Source: Mycobacterium alsense | GTDB taxonomy: Bacteria; Actinomycetota; Actinomycetes; Mycobacteriales; Mycobacteriaceae | NCBI RefSeq assembly: GCF_002086635.1 | Contig: NZ_MVHD01000003.1 | Coordinates: 184,978-248,977, forward strand | Direction: 5' to 3' | DNA length: 64,000 nt | Shown here: positions 50,150-58,190 of the stretch, in pieces | Layout of the letters: every line of letters begins with the position of its first letter | Position numbering within the stretch: the first letter of the stretch is position 1 | Made by a program: the position numbers and the translations under genes | Notes under the pieces: model-generated | The model's input: the letters and a program-made list of their open reading frames with translations, nothing else | What the model was told of the DNA's origin: nothing | The model's database searches: none

Positions 50150-52294
50150 ATGGCCGACAACACCATTCAGTGGGATAAGGACGACGACGGCATCGTCACG
50201 CTGACCCTGGACGACCCGTCCGGTTCGGCCAACGTGATGAACGAGGCCTACATCGAGTCGATGGGCAAGGCCGTGGATCGCCTTGTCGCCGAAAAGGATT
50301 CGATCACCGGGGTGGTGATCACCAGCGCAAAGAAGACCTTCTTCGCCGGTGGCGACGTCAAGAGCATGATTCAGATCGGCCCGGAGAACGCCGGTGAGGC
50401 CTACGATCTGGTCGAGAACGTCAAGAAGCAGCTGCGCACGCTCGAGACCCTGGGCAAGCCGGTGGTGGCGGCGCTCAACGGCGCCGCGCTCGGCGGCGGC
50501 CTGGAGATCGCGCTGGCCTGTCACCACCGCATCGCGGCCGACGTCAAGGGGTCACAGTTCGGCTTCCCCGAGGCGACGTTGGGCCTGCTGCCCGGCGCGG
50601 GTGGCGTCACCCGCACGGTGCGGATGTTCGGCATCCAGAACGCCTTCGTCAACATCCTGTCGCAGGGGACGCGCTTCAAGCCGGCCAAGGCCAAGGAACT
50701 CGGCCTGATCGATGAGTTGTTGCCCACCGTCGAGGAATTGGTGCCCGCCGCCAAAGCCTGGATCAAGGTGAACCCGGACTCACACGAGCAGCCGTGGGAC
50801 AAGATGGGCTACAAGATTCCCGGCGGCACCCCGGCCTCGCCCGGGCTGGCGGCCATCCTGCCGTCGTTCCCGTCGCTGTTGCGCAAGCAGCTCAAGGGCG
50901 CGCCGATGCCGGCGCCCAAGGCCATCCTGGCCGCCGCGGTCGAGGGTGCGCAGGTCGATTTCGACACCGCCAGCCGCATCGAGAGCCGCTACTTCACCTC
51001 GCTGGTCACCGGCCAGGTCGCCAAGAACATGATCCAGGCGTTCTTCTTCGACCTGCAGACCATCAACAACGGCGGGTCGCGGCCCGAGGGCATCGAGCCG
51101 GTCACGATCAACAAGATCGGCGTGCTCGGCGCGGGCATGATGGGTGCCGGCATCGCCTACGTCTCGGCCAAGGCCGGCTACGAAGTGGTGCTCAAGGATG
51201 TGAGCCTCGAGGCGGCGCAAAAGGGCAAGGGCTACTCCGAAAAGCTGGAGGCCAAGGCCCTGGAGCGCGGCCGCACCACCGAGGAGAAGTCCAAGGCGCT
51301 GCTGGGCCGCATCACCCCGACGGCCGACGCCGCCGATTTGAAGGGTGTGGACTTCGTGATCGAGGCGGTGTTCGAGAACCAGGACCTCAAGCACCAGGTG
51401 TTCCAGGAGATCGAGGACATCGTCGAGCCCAACGCGGTGCTGGGGTCCAACACCTCGACGCTGCCGATCACCGGCCTGGCCACCGGCGTGAAGCGCCAGG
51501 AGGACTTCATCGGGATCCACTTCTTCTCACCGGTGGACAAGATGCCGCTGGTCGAGATCATCAAGGGCGAGAAGACCTCCGACGAGACGCTGGCCCGCGT
51601 GTTCGACTACACCCTGGCCATCGGCAAGACACCGATCGTGGTCAACGACAGCCGCGGCTTCTTCACCTCGCGGGTCATCGGCACCTTCGTCAACGAGGCG
51701 CTGGCGATGCTCGGCGAGGGCGTCGAGCCGGCTTCGATCGAGCAGGCCGGGTCGCAGGCCGGCTACCCGGCGCCGCCGCTGCAGCTCTCCGACGAGCTCA
51801 ACCTGGAGCTGATGCACAAGATCGCCGTCGCCACCCGCAAGGGGGTCGAGGACGCGGGCGGCACCTACGACCCGCACCCGGCAGAAGCGGTGGTGGAGAA
51901 GATGATCGAGCTCGGCCGGTCGGGCCGGCTCAAGGGTGCCGGGTTCTACGAGTACCCCGACGGCAAGCGGTCCGGTTTGTGGCCGGGGCTGCGGGAGACG
52001 TTCAAGTCCGGTTCGTCGCAGCCGCCGCTGCAGGACATGATCGACCGGATGCTGTTCGCCGAGGCGCTCGAGACGCAGAAGTGCCTCGACGAGGGCGTGC
52101 TGACGTCGACCGCCGACGCCAACATCGGCTCGATCATGGGCATCGGCTTCCCGCCGTGGACGGGCGGCAGCGCGCAGTTCATCGTCGGCTACGAGGGGCC
52201 GGCCGGCGTCGGCAAGGAAGCCTTCGTGGCGCGCGCCCGCGAGCTGGCCGCCAAGTACGGCGACCGCTTCCTGCCGCCGGAGTCGCTCGCCTAA
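50150..52294 (+). CDS. fadB: fatty-acid oxidation complex alpha subunit FadB
   Basis: A bifunctional 714-aa enzyme matching Rv0860. The N-terminal enoyl-CoA hydratase part (1-190) has GGGLEI (Glu119) and FPEATLGLLPGAGG (Glu141). The 3-hydroxyacyl-CoA dehydrogenase part starts near 320 with the NAD motif GAGMMGAG, followed by NTSTLPIT and HFFSPVDKMPLVEI. With FadA it hydrates and oxidises fatty enoyl-CoAs. The gene ends before a strong inverted repeat. Confidence 0.96.
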   Translation: MADNTIQWDKDDDGIVTLTLDDPSGSANVMNEAYIESMGKAVDRLVAEKDSITGVVITSAKKTFFAGGDVKSMIQIGPENAGEAYDLVENVKKQLRTLETLGKPVVAALNGAALGGGLEIALACHHRIAADVKGSQFGFPEATLGLLPGAGGVTRTVRMFGIQNAFVNILSQGTRFKPAKAKELGLIDELLPTVEELVPAAKAWIKVNPDSHEQPWDKMGYKIPGGTPASPGLAAILPSFPSLLRKQLKGAPMPAPKAILAAAVEGAQVDFDTASRIESRYFTSLVTGQVAKNMIQAFFFDLQTINNGGSRPEGIEPVTINKIGVLGAGMMGAGIAYVSAKAGYEVVLKDVSLEAAQKGKGYSEKLEAKALERGRTTEEKSKALLGRITPTADAADLKGVDFVIEAVFENQDLKHQVFQEIEDIVEPNAVLGSNTSTLPITGLATGVKRQEDFIGIHFFSPVDKMPLVEIIKGEKTSDETLARVFDYTLAIGKTPIVVNDSRGFFTSRVIGTFVNEALAMLGEGVEPASIEQAGSQAGYPAPPLQLSDELNLELMHKIAVATRKGVEDAGGTYDPHPAEAVVEKMIELGRSGRLKGAGFYEYPDGKRSGLWPGLRETFKSGSSQPPLQDMIDRMLFAEALETQKCLDEGVLTSTADANIGSIMGIGFPPWTGGSAQFIVGYEGPAGVGKEAFVARARELAAKYGDRFLPPESLA

Positions 52295-52301
52295 CTACCG
52301 C

Positions 52302-52357
52302 GAGCAGACGCAGAATCGCATTGCGCGGGCTCTACGCGTGCGATTCTGCGTCTGCTC
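52302..52357. terminator. perfect 19-bp inverted repeat after fadB
   Basis: GAGCAGACGCAGAATCGCA (52,302-52,320) is exactly complementary to 52,339-52,357, with an 18-base loop. It lies between the convergent fadB and methyltransferase genes. There is no U-run, so it may act as a non-canonical terminator or be a mobile repeat. Similar GAGCAGACGCA hairpins are common between mycobacterial genes, from memory. Confidence 0.6.
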
Positions 52358-52362
52358 ACCAC

Positions 52363-52959
52363 TCAGGTGCGGCGCTGAAAGAGGTAGTAGCGCACCGGGG
52401 TCTTGTCGCGGTCGAGCTCGCGCTCGTGGCCGGCGGACAACAGCGTCCAGCCGGAGGTGAATCGCCGTTCCATTTCGGCGGGTTCGACGCCGCGCACGCC
52501 GAACCTCCCGCCGGGCAGGAACGCGACGATCAGCAGCCGCGCGTCGGGCGCGGCCACCGCGCCGACCTCGCGGACGTACGCGTCGCGGTCGTCGTCGCTC
52601 ATGTTGTGCAGGCAGCCGTTGTCGACGATGAGCGAGAAGCCGGTGCCGATACCGGCCCGGCTCAGCCGCGTGACGTCGGCCTGGACGAAGTCGACCGGCA
52701 GGTTGGCCGCCTTCGCGCGGGCCCGGTCGAGGGCCTTGGGCACGAAGTCAACGCCGGTGACCTTCCAGCCGTGTCGTGCCAGGTAGATCGACGCGTCCCC
52801 GGTACCGCAGCCCAGGTCGAGGGCGGTCCCCGGCGGCAGCGCGGGTGTGCCGTCGGTTCCCTCGACCAAGTCCCGCAGGTTCTGCGCGATGGGGTGCCCG
52901 TCCCACGGGGTGAAGCCGATGCGGTAAAGGATCCGGAACAGCGTGTGTTTGGAGGCCAT
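52363..52959 (-). CDS. class I SAM-dependent methyltransferase
   Basis: A 198-aa methyltransferase. ALDLGCGTGDASIYLARHGW is the SAM-binding motif I, followed by VTGVDFVPKAL (motif II) and LIVDNGCLHNMSDDDR (motif III region). It resembles thiopurine or small-molecule methyltransferases in size. The substrate is unknown. It is the first gene of a block that I do not recall between fadB and ercc3 in M. tuberculosis. Confidence 0.85.
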   Translation of the reverse strand: MASKHTLFRILYRIGFTPWDGHPIAQNLRDLVEGTDGTPALPPGTALDLGCGTGDASIYLARHGWKVTGVDFVPKALDRARAKAANLPVDFVQADVTRLSRAGIGTGFSLIVDNGCLHNMSDDDRDAYVREVGAVAAPDARLLIVAFLPGGRFGVRGVEPAEMERRFTSGWTLLSAGHERELDRDKTPVRYYLFQRRT

Positions 52960-52982
52960 GGCCTAACCGTAGGTCCCGGCGG

Positions 52983-53846
52983 TCATCCGTTGGCGGCCGC
53001 GGCGATTCGGCGCCATTGCTCGCGCGGGAATTCCCTGGGGTCGGCCGTCAGCACCTGGACGCAGACGTGGTCGGCGCCAGCCGCGCGGTGCTCGGCGACC
53101 CGGCGCATGACCGCACCCTCGTCCCCCCAGGCGATGATCGCGTCGAACAGCCGGTCGCTGACCTGCGCCAGGTCGTCGTTCGAGAATCCGGTGCGCAGCA
53201 GGTTGTTGGCGTAGTTCGGCAGCGCGAGATAGGCCCGGAGCCAGTCGGTCCCGATGCGACGCGCCTCGTCGGCGCTGTCGGTCAGGATCACGGTCTGCTC
53301 GGGCAGCAGCAGCGGTCCCTCGCCCAAAGTCGAACGGGCGCCGGCGGTGTGGTCGGGCGTGACGAGGTAAGGGTGGGCGCCGCGGGCGCGCATCGCCGAC
53401 AAGGCCAGCATCTTCGGGCCGAGCGCGGCAAGCACCCGCGCGTCGCGGGGCACGGGTTGCGGCGCGGTGTCCAACCCGTCCAGGAACGCCGCCGTCGCCG
53501 CCAGCGGCTTGCGGTAGCGCCCGGGCTGGCCGGCGTCGATCAGCGGCGCGTGGCTGACGCCGATCCCCAGCAGGAAGCGGTCGCCGTGCTCAGCGGTCAG
53601 CGCGGCATAGGACGCGGCGACATCGGCGGCGGCGTGCATCCACAGGTTCAGGATTCCCGTCGCGATCACGGTCCGCTTGGTCGCGGCGAGCAGGCGACCC
53701 ACCGCGTCGAACACCGGGCCGCCCACGTCGGGAATCCACAGCGCCGGGAAGCCCAACTCGTCCAGTTCCGCCGCGGCGTCTGCGCTTTCGGCCGCGTCTC
53801 CGTAGCGCAGTTGACTGCTCCAGATGCCCACCCCGGCAAGATCCAT
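52983..53846 (-). CDS. LLM-class F420-dependent oxidoreductase
   Basis: A 287-aa luciferase-like protein. MDLAGVGIWSSQLRYGDAAE and LGFPALWIPDVGG form the start of the barrel. TEHGDRFLLGIGVSHAP is the cofactor loop, and the sequence fits the mycobacterial group of short F420-linked enzymes. The substrate is unknown. It follows the flavin monooxygenase gene by 28 bases on the same strand, so the two may be one operon. Confidence 0.82.
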   Translation of the reverse strand: MDLAGVGIWSSQLRYGDAAESADAAAELDELGFPALWIPDVGGPVFDAVGRLLAATKRTVIATGILNLWMHAAADVAASYAALTAEHGDRFLLGIGVSHAPLIDAGQPGRYRKPLAATAAFLDGLDTAPQPVPRDARVLAALGPKMLALSAMRARGAHPYLVTPDHTAGARSTLGEGPLLLPEQTVILTDSADEARRIGTDWLRAYLALPNYANNLLRTGFSNDDLAQVSDRLFDAIIAWGDEGAVMRRVAEHRAAGADHVCVQVLTADPREFPREQWRRIAAAANG

Positions 53847-53874
53847 CGGCGATCAGTCCTTTCGCGGCACGCTG

Positions 53875-55083
53875 TCAGGCCTCGGCCGCGCTGTAGTCGG
53901 GCACCGGCATCGAGTCGTGCATGCGCACGCCCCTGGTGTTCAGTTTCGCCAGCGTCCGGGAGAGCGAGCCGGGCATCAATGAGACTAGCCGGACCCCGCG
54001 GGTCAGGGCCCATACGGCGGCCCGCGAGCCGGGGATGAGGCCCCTGGCGACGCCGCGCGCGAAGGACCGGCTGAGGTGTACAGGACCGCGCATCTGCAGT
54101 TCGTAGGCCGCGAACGCCCGCAGGTGGTCCCCGTCCGCCCGGGCCAGCTCGCCGGCCAGCACATAGGCGCCCAGCACCGCAAGGCTGGTGCTGCCGCCGA
54201 CCGCGGGGCCCGGGCAGTACCCGGCGTCGCCGACGAGGGTGACCCGTCGCCGCGACCAGCGGTCCATCCGCAGCTGACTGATCGCGTCGAAGTAGAACGC
54301 GCGCGTGTCGGCGATTTCCTCGAGCCAACGGTCCACCTGCGAGTGCATGCCCGCGAACGTGCCGCGCAGTAATTCCTTCTGCCGCACCGTGTCTCGATGG
54401 TCGTAGTCGAGCGGCTCGTTGCTGCGGAACATGAACACCGCGCGCGCGTCGTCCAAATGGTCCGCGGTGTAGATCGCCGCGATGCGGCCGACGCCGATGT
54501 GGCCGGTCACCTCGCCCGGGTTGGCCAGCCCCTGCGGCGCCGACACCACCGCCAGGTAGCCGCCCAGGAACCGGGTCAGGTCCGCCTCCGGACCGAACGT
54601 CAGGCGCCGGACGTTGGAGTGCAGCCCGTCGGCGCCGACGATGACGTCGAACCGGCGGGCCGGAGAGTGCTCGAACGTCACCTGTCCGTCGTACTCGATC
54701 GCGGTGATGGAGTCGCCGAAGACGTACTCGACGTCGTCACGGGCGGCGTCGTAGTAGATCTCGCTGAGGTCGTCGCGCATGATCTCGACGTGCCGGTCCG
54801 ACGCGATGCCGACGAGCTTGGTGAGGTCGATTTCGGTGGGGCGCGGCCGGCCTTCCCGGTGCATCGTGAGGCGGTCGGTTCCGGTGGCGAGCTCCTCGAT
54901 GCGGGGCAAGACGCCCATCTTCGCCGAGATTTCCATCGCCGGGCGGAACAAATCGACGGCGTGGCCGCCCGTCTTGCGCAATCCCGGCGCGCGCTCGACG
55001 ACGGTGACCTCGAAGCCGCGTCGGGCCAGCCAGTACGCCAGCACGGGGCCGGCGATGCTGGCGCCGGAGACGAGTATCCGCAT
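53875..55083 (-). CDS. FAD-dependent aromatic-ring-type monooxygenase
   Basis: A 402-aa flavoprotein of the PHBH/UbiH class. The N-terminal Rossmann motif is a variant (VSGASIAGPVLA), the DG motif is VGADGLHSNVRR, and the GD motif is LVGDAGYCPGPAVGGS. It should use NAD(P)H and O2 to hydroxylate a ring or similar substrate. The start is divergent from the F420 oxidoreductase at 55,114 with only 30 bases between, so both promoters must overlap. Confidence 0.87.
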   Translation of the reverse strand: MRILVSGASIAGPVLAYWLARRGFEVTVVERAPGLRKTGGHAVDLFRPAMEISAKMGVLPRIEELATGTDRLTMHREGRPRPTEIDLTKLVGIASDRHVEIMRDDLSEIYYDAARDDVEYVFGDSITAIEYDGQVTFEHSPARRFDVIVGADGLHSNVRRLTFGPEADLTRFLGGYLAVVSAPQGLANPGEVTGHIGVGRIAAIYTADHLDDARAVFMFRSNEPLDYDHRDTVRQKELLRGTFAGMHSQVDRWLEEIADTRAFYFDAISQLRMDRWSRRRVTLVGDAGYCPGPAVGGSTSLAVLGAYVLAGELARADGDHLRAFAAYELQMRGPVHLSRSFARGVARGLIPGSRAAVWALTRGVRLVSLMPGSLSRTLAKLNTRGVRMHDSMPVPDYSAAEA

Positions 55084-55113
55084 GACGGCCTCCTCGGGTT
55101 AGAGTCCCAAGCT

Positions 55114-56097
55114 ATGCGCTTCGGTCTCTTCATTCCACAGGGCTGGCGGCTGGACCTGGTCGGCATCGACCCCGAGAAGCACTGGGCGGTGATGCGCGAT
55201 TTGGCCGCCCACGCCGACAACGGCGCGTGGGACTCGCTGTGGGTCTACGACCATTTCCACACCGTCCCATTGCCGACGGGCGAAGCCACCCACGAGGCAT
55301 GGTCGCTGATGGCGGCGTACGCGGCGACCACGTCGCGCATCAAGCTCGGGCAGATGTGCACGGCGATGAGCTACCGCAATCCGGTGTACCTGGCCAAGGT
55401 GGCCGCGACCGCCGACATCATCTCCGGAGGCCGGATCCAGATGGGCATCGGCGGCGGCTGGTACGAACACGAGTGGCGCGCTTACGGTTACGGGTTTCCG
55501 TCGGCCAAGGTGCGGTTGGCGCGCCTGGACGAGGGCGTGCAGATCATGCGCGAGGCCTGGCGCGACGGCAAGGTCAGCTTCGACGGCGAGCACTACCAGG
55601 CCGACGGCGCCATCGTCGCGCCGAAGCCGTTGCAACCCAACGGCATACCGCTGTGGATCGCCGGGGGTGGGGAGAAAGTGACCTTGCGCATCGCCGCGAA
55701 ATACGCGCAGTACACCAACTTCACGCCCGAACCCGAGGCGTTCGCCCACAAGTCGGAGGTGCTGGCGCGGCATTGCCGCGACGTGGGCACCGACTTCGAC
55801 GCGATCGTGCGCTCGGCCAACTTCACCGCCGTCGTCGGTCGGTCCGAGACCGACGTCAAAGACCGGCTGCGGCGGGTGCGCGACCGGCTGGCCGGCTATG
55901 TGCCTGAGGCGGTGGCGGATTCGATGGTCACCGGCATTCCGGACGCGGCGAGCGGGACACCGGAACAGGTGATCGAACGGATCGCGAAGGTGCGCGATCT
56001 CGGGTGCGAGTACGCGATCTGCTATTTCCCGGAGGCCGCCTACGACCGTTCCGGCATCGAGGTTTTCGAGCGGGAAGTCATTCCCGCGCTGACCTAG
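55114..56097 (+). CDS. LLM-class F420-dependent oxidoreductase
   Basis: A 327-aa luciferase-like enzyme. MRFGLFIPQGWRLDLVGIDP opens the barrel. WDSLWVYDHFHTVP, RIKLGQMCTAMSYRNPVYLA and GGRIQMGIGGGWYEHEW are the classic family segments that hold the cofactor. It is related to, but longer than, the product of 52,983. Hydride donor F420H2 is inferred from the family. Its TAG overlaps the stop of the convergent small gene by 4 bases. Confidence 0.87.
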   Translation: MRFGLFIPQGWRLDLVGIDPEKHWAVMRDLAAHADNGAWDSLWVYDHFHTVPLPTGEATHEAWSLMAAYAATTSRIKLGQMCTAMSYRNPVYLAKVAATADIISGGRIQMGIGGGWYEHEWRAYGYGFPSAKVRLARLDEGVQIMREAWRDGKVSFDGEHYQADGAIVAPKPLQPNGIPLWIAGGGEKVTLRIAAKYAQYTNFTPEPEAFAHKSEVLARHCRDVGTDFDAIVRSANFTAVVGRSETDVKDRLRRVRDRLAGYVPEAVADSMVTGIPDAASGTPEQVIERIAKVRDLGCEYAICYFPEAAYDRSGIEVFEREVIPALT

Positions 56098-56387
56098 ACG
56101 TCGGAGGTGACGTACCGCGTCTTGACCGGGGGCGCGGACAACAGGGGCGGCAGCTCGGTCAGTTTTCCCTCGCCGGCCCGAAATGCGCGGTAGGCCTCGT
56201 CGTGCTCGACCGTGTCCCACAGTTCGTAGACGATCCAGTGCGCCTCGTCGGCCCCGTCGACGAGCACGTCGGTTCGCAGGTTCCCGTCGAACGCGCGGGT
56301 GACTTGCAGGGCGCGACCCATCACGTCGCGCGCCGCCGGCACGGATTCGGGCTTGAATTTCAGTTCCAGTAGCACCGTGACGGGCAT
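56094..56387 (-). CDS. antibiotic biosynthesis monooxygenase (ABM)-like dimeric barrel protein
   Basis: A 97-aa protein with the size and pattern of ABM-type dimeric alpha/beta barrels: MPVTVLLELKFKPES, then RALQVTRAFDGNLR and a YELWDTVEHDEAYRAF block (the W-D/E-A-Y pattern). Members act as cofactor-free monooxygenases or bind small aromatics. GAGGAG lies 7 bases before ATG 56,387; a longer frame is not needed. Confidence 0.78.
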   Translation of the reverse strand: MPVTVLLELKFKPESVPAARDVMGRALQVTRAFDGNLRTDVLVDGADEAHWIVYELWDTVEHDEAYRAFRAGEGKLTELPPLLSAPPVKTRYVTSDV

Positions 56388-56548
56388 GCTCGTCTCCTCG
56401 TGTTGCGGCGGCGTCCCCAACATAGCCGCCCCAGCCGAGGGGCAGCGCGAGGCCGCAGGCAGCGAGAACGCAATTTCCACTTTTGTCGAACGCTGTTGTA
56501 CCTTTCAGGGAGCGCGTTGATGTGTTGCGGACCGCGGGAGGATCCCCT

Positions 56549-56974
56549 ATGCAGAAGGCACTCGCCCCCGAAATCTCCACCTGGCCCGACGAGAACCCCC
56601 AGCTGATCGGGAGTCGCTGCGGCGCCTGCGGTGCCACGACGTTCCCGGTGCAGCAGTGGTGCCCGCGCTGCAGCGGCGGCGAGATGACCGAGGTCTTGCT
56701 GCCCCGCCGCGGGACCCTGGTGGCGTGGACCACGCAGGGTTTCCCGCCGGGGGCGCCCTATGCCGGCCCGGCGGGCAACGATTTCGTGCCGTTCGGCGTG
56801 GGCCTCGTCCAGCTCGGCGACATCATCCGGGTCGAGGGCCGGTTGACCGAAAACGACCCGGCGAAGCTGCAATTCGGCCAGGAGGTCGAGCTGACCATGG
56901 TGCCGCTCACCACGGACGAAGAGGGCGCCGAGATCATGACGTTCGCGTTCCAGCCGATCGACAAGGGAGCCTGA
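56549..56974 (+). CDS. DUF35 Zn-ribbon/OB-fold acyl-CoA-associated protein
   Basis: A 141-aa protein with an N-terminal zinc ribbon (Cys24, Cys27, Cys38, Cys41) and an OB fold. It is the stand-alone counterpart of the N-terminal domain fused to the thiolase-like protein at 169-1,824. Such proteins partner lipid-transfer-type thiolases or aldolases, and the thiolase-like gene follows here after 1 base. GGGAGG precedes ATG 56,549. Confidence 0.88.
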   Translation: MQKALAPEISTWPDENPQLIGSRCGACGATTFPVQQWCPRCSGGEMTEVLLPRRGTLVAWTTQGFPPGAPYAGPAGNDFVPFGVGLVQLGDIIRVEGRLTENDPAKLQFGQEVELTMVPLTTDEEGAEIMTFAFQPIDKGA

Positions 56975-56975
56975 G

Positions 56976-58121
56976 ATGACCAATGACGTCGCAATCATCG
57001 GCGTGGGTCTGCACCCGTTCGGCCGCTTCGAGAAGACCGCGATGCAGATGGGCGCCGAGGCCATCCAGGCCGCGCTGAGCGACGCCGGCCTGGACTGGAA
57101 GGACATCCAGTTCGGCTTCGGCGGCAGCCACGAGGTGTCCAATCCCGACGCGGTGACGCGGCTGGTCGGGCTGACCGGCATCACCTTCACCAACGTGTTC
57201 AACGCCTGCGCCACCGCCGCCAGCGCGATCCAGCAGACCGCCGACACCATCCGGCTGGGCAAGTACGACATCGGCATCGCCATCGGGCTGGACAAGCATC
57301 CGCGCGGCGCGTTCACCGACGACCCCGCCAAGCTCGCGCTCCCGCAGTGGTACGCGCAGAACGGCCAGTTCGTCACCACCAAGTTCTTCGGGATGAAGGC
57401 CAACAAGTACCTGCACGACCACAACATCTCGCAGGCGACGCTGGCCAAGGTGGCCGCCAAGAACTTCCGCAATGGTGCGCTGAACCCGAACGCGTTCCGG
57501 CGCAAGCCGATTTCCGAGGAAGAGATCCTCAACTCGAACGTGCTCAATTACCCGCTGACGCAGTACATGTTCTGCGCGCCCGACGAGGGCGCCGCGGCGG
57601 TCATCATGTGCCGCGCCGACATCGCGCACAAGTACACCGACAAGCCGGTGTACGTGCGGGCCTGCGAGATCCGGACCCGTCGTTACGGCGCCTACGAGGT
57701 GCACGCCACCTTCGCCCCGCTGGACGAGGACGCCTCGCCGACGGTGCACGCGGCCAAGGCGGCCTACGAGGCGGCGGGCATCGGGCCCGAGGACGTCGAC
57801 GTCGCCCAGCTGCAGGACACCGACGCCGGCAACGAGGTCATCCACATGGCCGAGACGGGTCTGTGCGCCGACGGTGAGCAGGAAAAGCTGCTGGCCGACG
57901 GCGCCACCGAGATCCACGGTTCGTTGCCCGTCAACACCGACGGCGGACTGATCGCCAACGGCGAACCCATCGGCGCGTCGGGCCTGCGGCAGATGCACGA
58001 GCTGGTGCGCCAGCTGCGCGGCGAGGCGGGCGAGCGTCAGGTTCCCGGCAACCCACGGGTCGGCCTGGCCCAGGTGTACGGGGCCCCGGGCACCGCGTCC
58101 GCGACCATCGTGTCGCTCTAG
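56976..58121 (+). CDS. thiolase-fold lipid-transfer protein
   Basis: A 381-aa SCP2-thiolase-like protein. The nucleophile Cys79 is kept in NACATAAS, but the usual GHP motif reads NTDGGLIANGEP (Glu330 in place of His), and the C-terminal Cys is absent (VYGAPG). It is therefore unlikely to be a normal thiolase. It works with the DUF35 protein encoded just upstream, either in acyl-CoA cleavage or as a carrier. A bidirectional terminator follows. Confidence 0.88.
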   Translation: MTNDVAIIGVGLHPFGRFEKTAMQMGAEAIQAALSDAGLDWKDIQFGFGGSHEVSNPDAVTRLVGLTGITFTNVFNACATAASAIQQTADTIRLGKYDIGIAIGLDKHPRGAFTDDPAKLALPQWYAQNGQFVTTKFFGMKANKYLHDHNISQATLAKVAAKNFRNGALNPNAFRRKPISEEEILNSNVLNYPLTQYMFCAPDEGAAAVIMCRADIAHKYTDKPVYVRACEIRTRRYGAYEVHATFAPLDEDASPTVHAAKAAYEAAGIGPEDVDVAQLQDTDAGNEVIHMAETGLCADGEQEKLLADGATEIHGSLPVNTDGGLIANGEPIGASGLRQMHELVRQLRGEAGERQVPGNPRVGLAQVYGAPGTASATIVSL

Positions 58122-58142
58122 CGCTCCGCCCCTCCACAAGCA

Positions 58143-58180
58143 CAAAAGCCCCCGAGACAACGGCGTTTCGGGGGCTTTTG
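58143..58180. terminator. bidirectional intrinsic terminator
   Basis: A 16-bp stem (58,143-58,158 with 58,165-58,180, one mismatch) and a 6-base loop. The arms are CAAAAGCCCCCGAGAC and GTTTCGGGGGCTTTTG. The T-run and A-run on the two sides suit both the thiolase-like gene and the convergent ercc3 gene. Confidence 0.85.
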
Positions 58181-58190
58181 ACTGCCCGCG

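Noticed and set aside
50794..53214. 806-aa plus-strand open frame across fadB and the methyltransferase
   Set aside because: It is an out-of-frame shadow of fadB with GC-driven Arg/Gly/Ala content; fadB itself is unmistakable in another frame.
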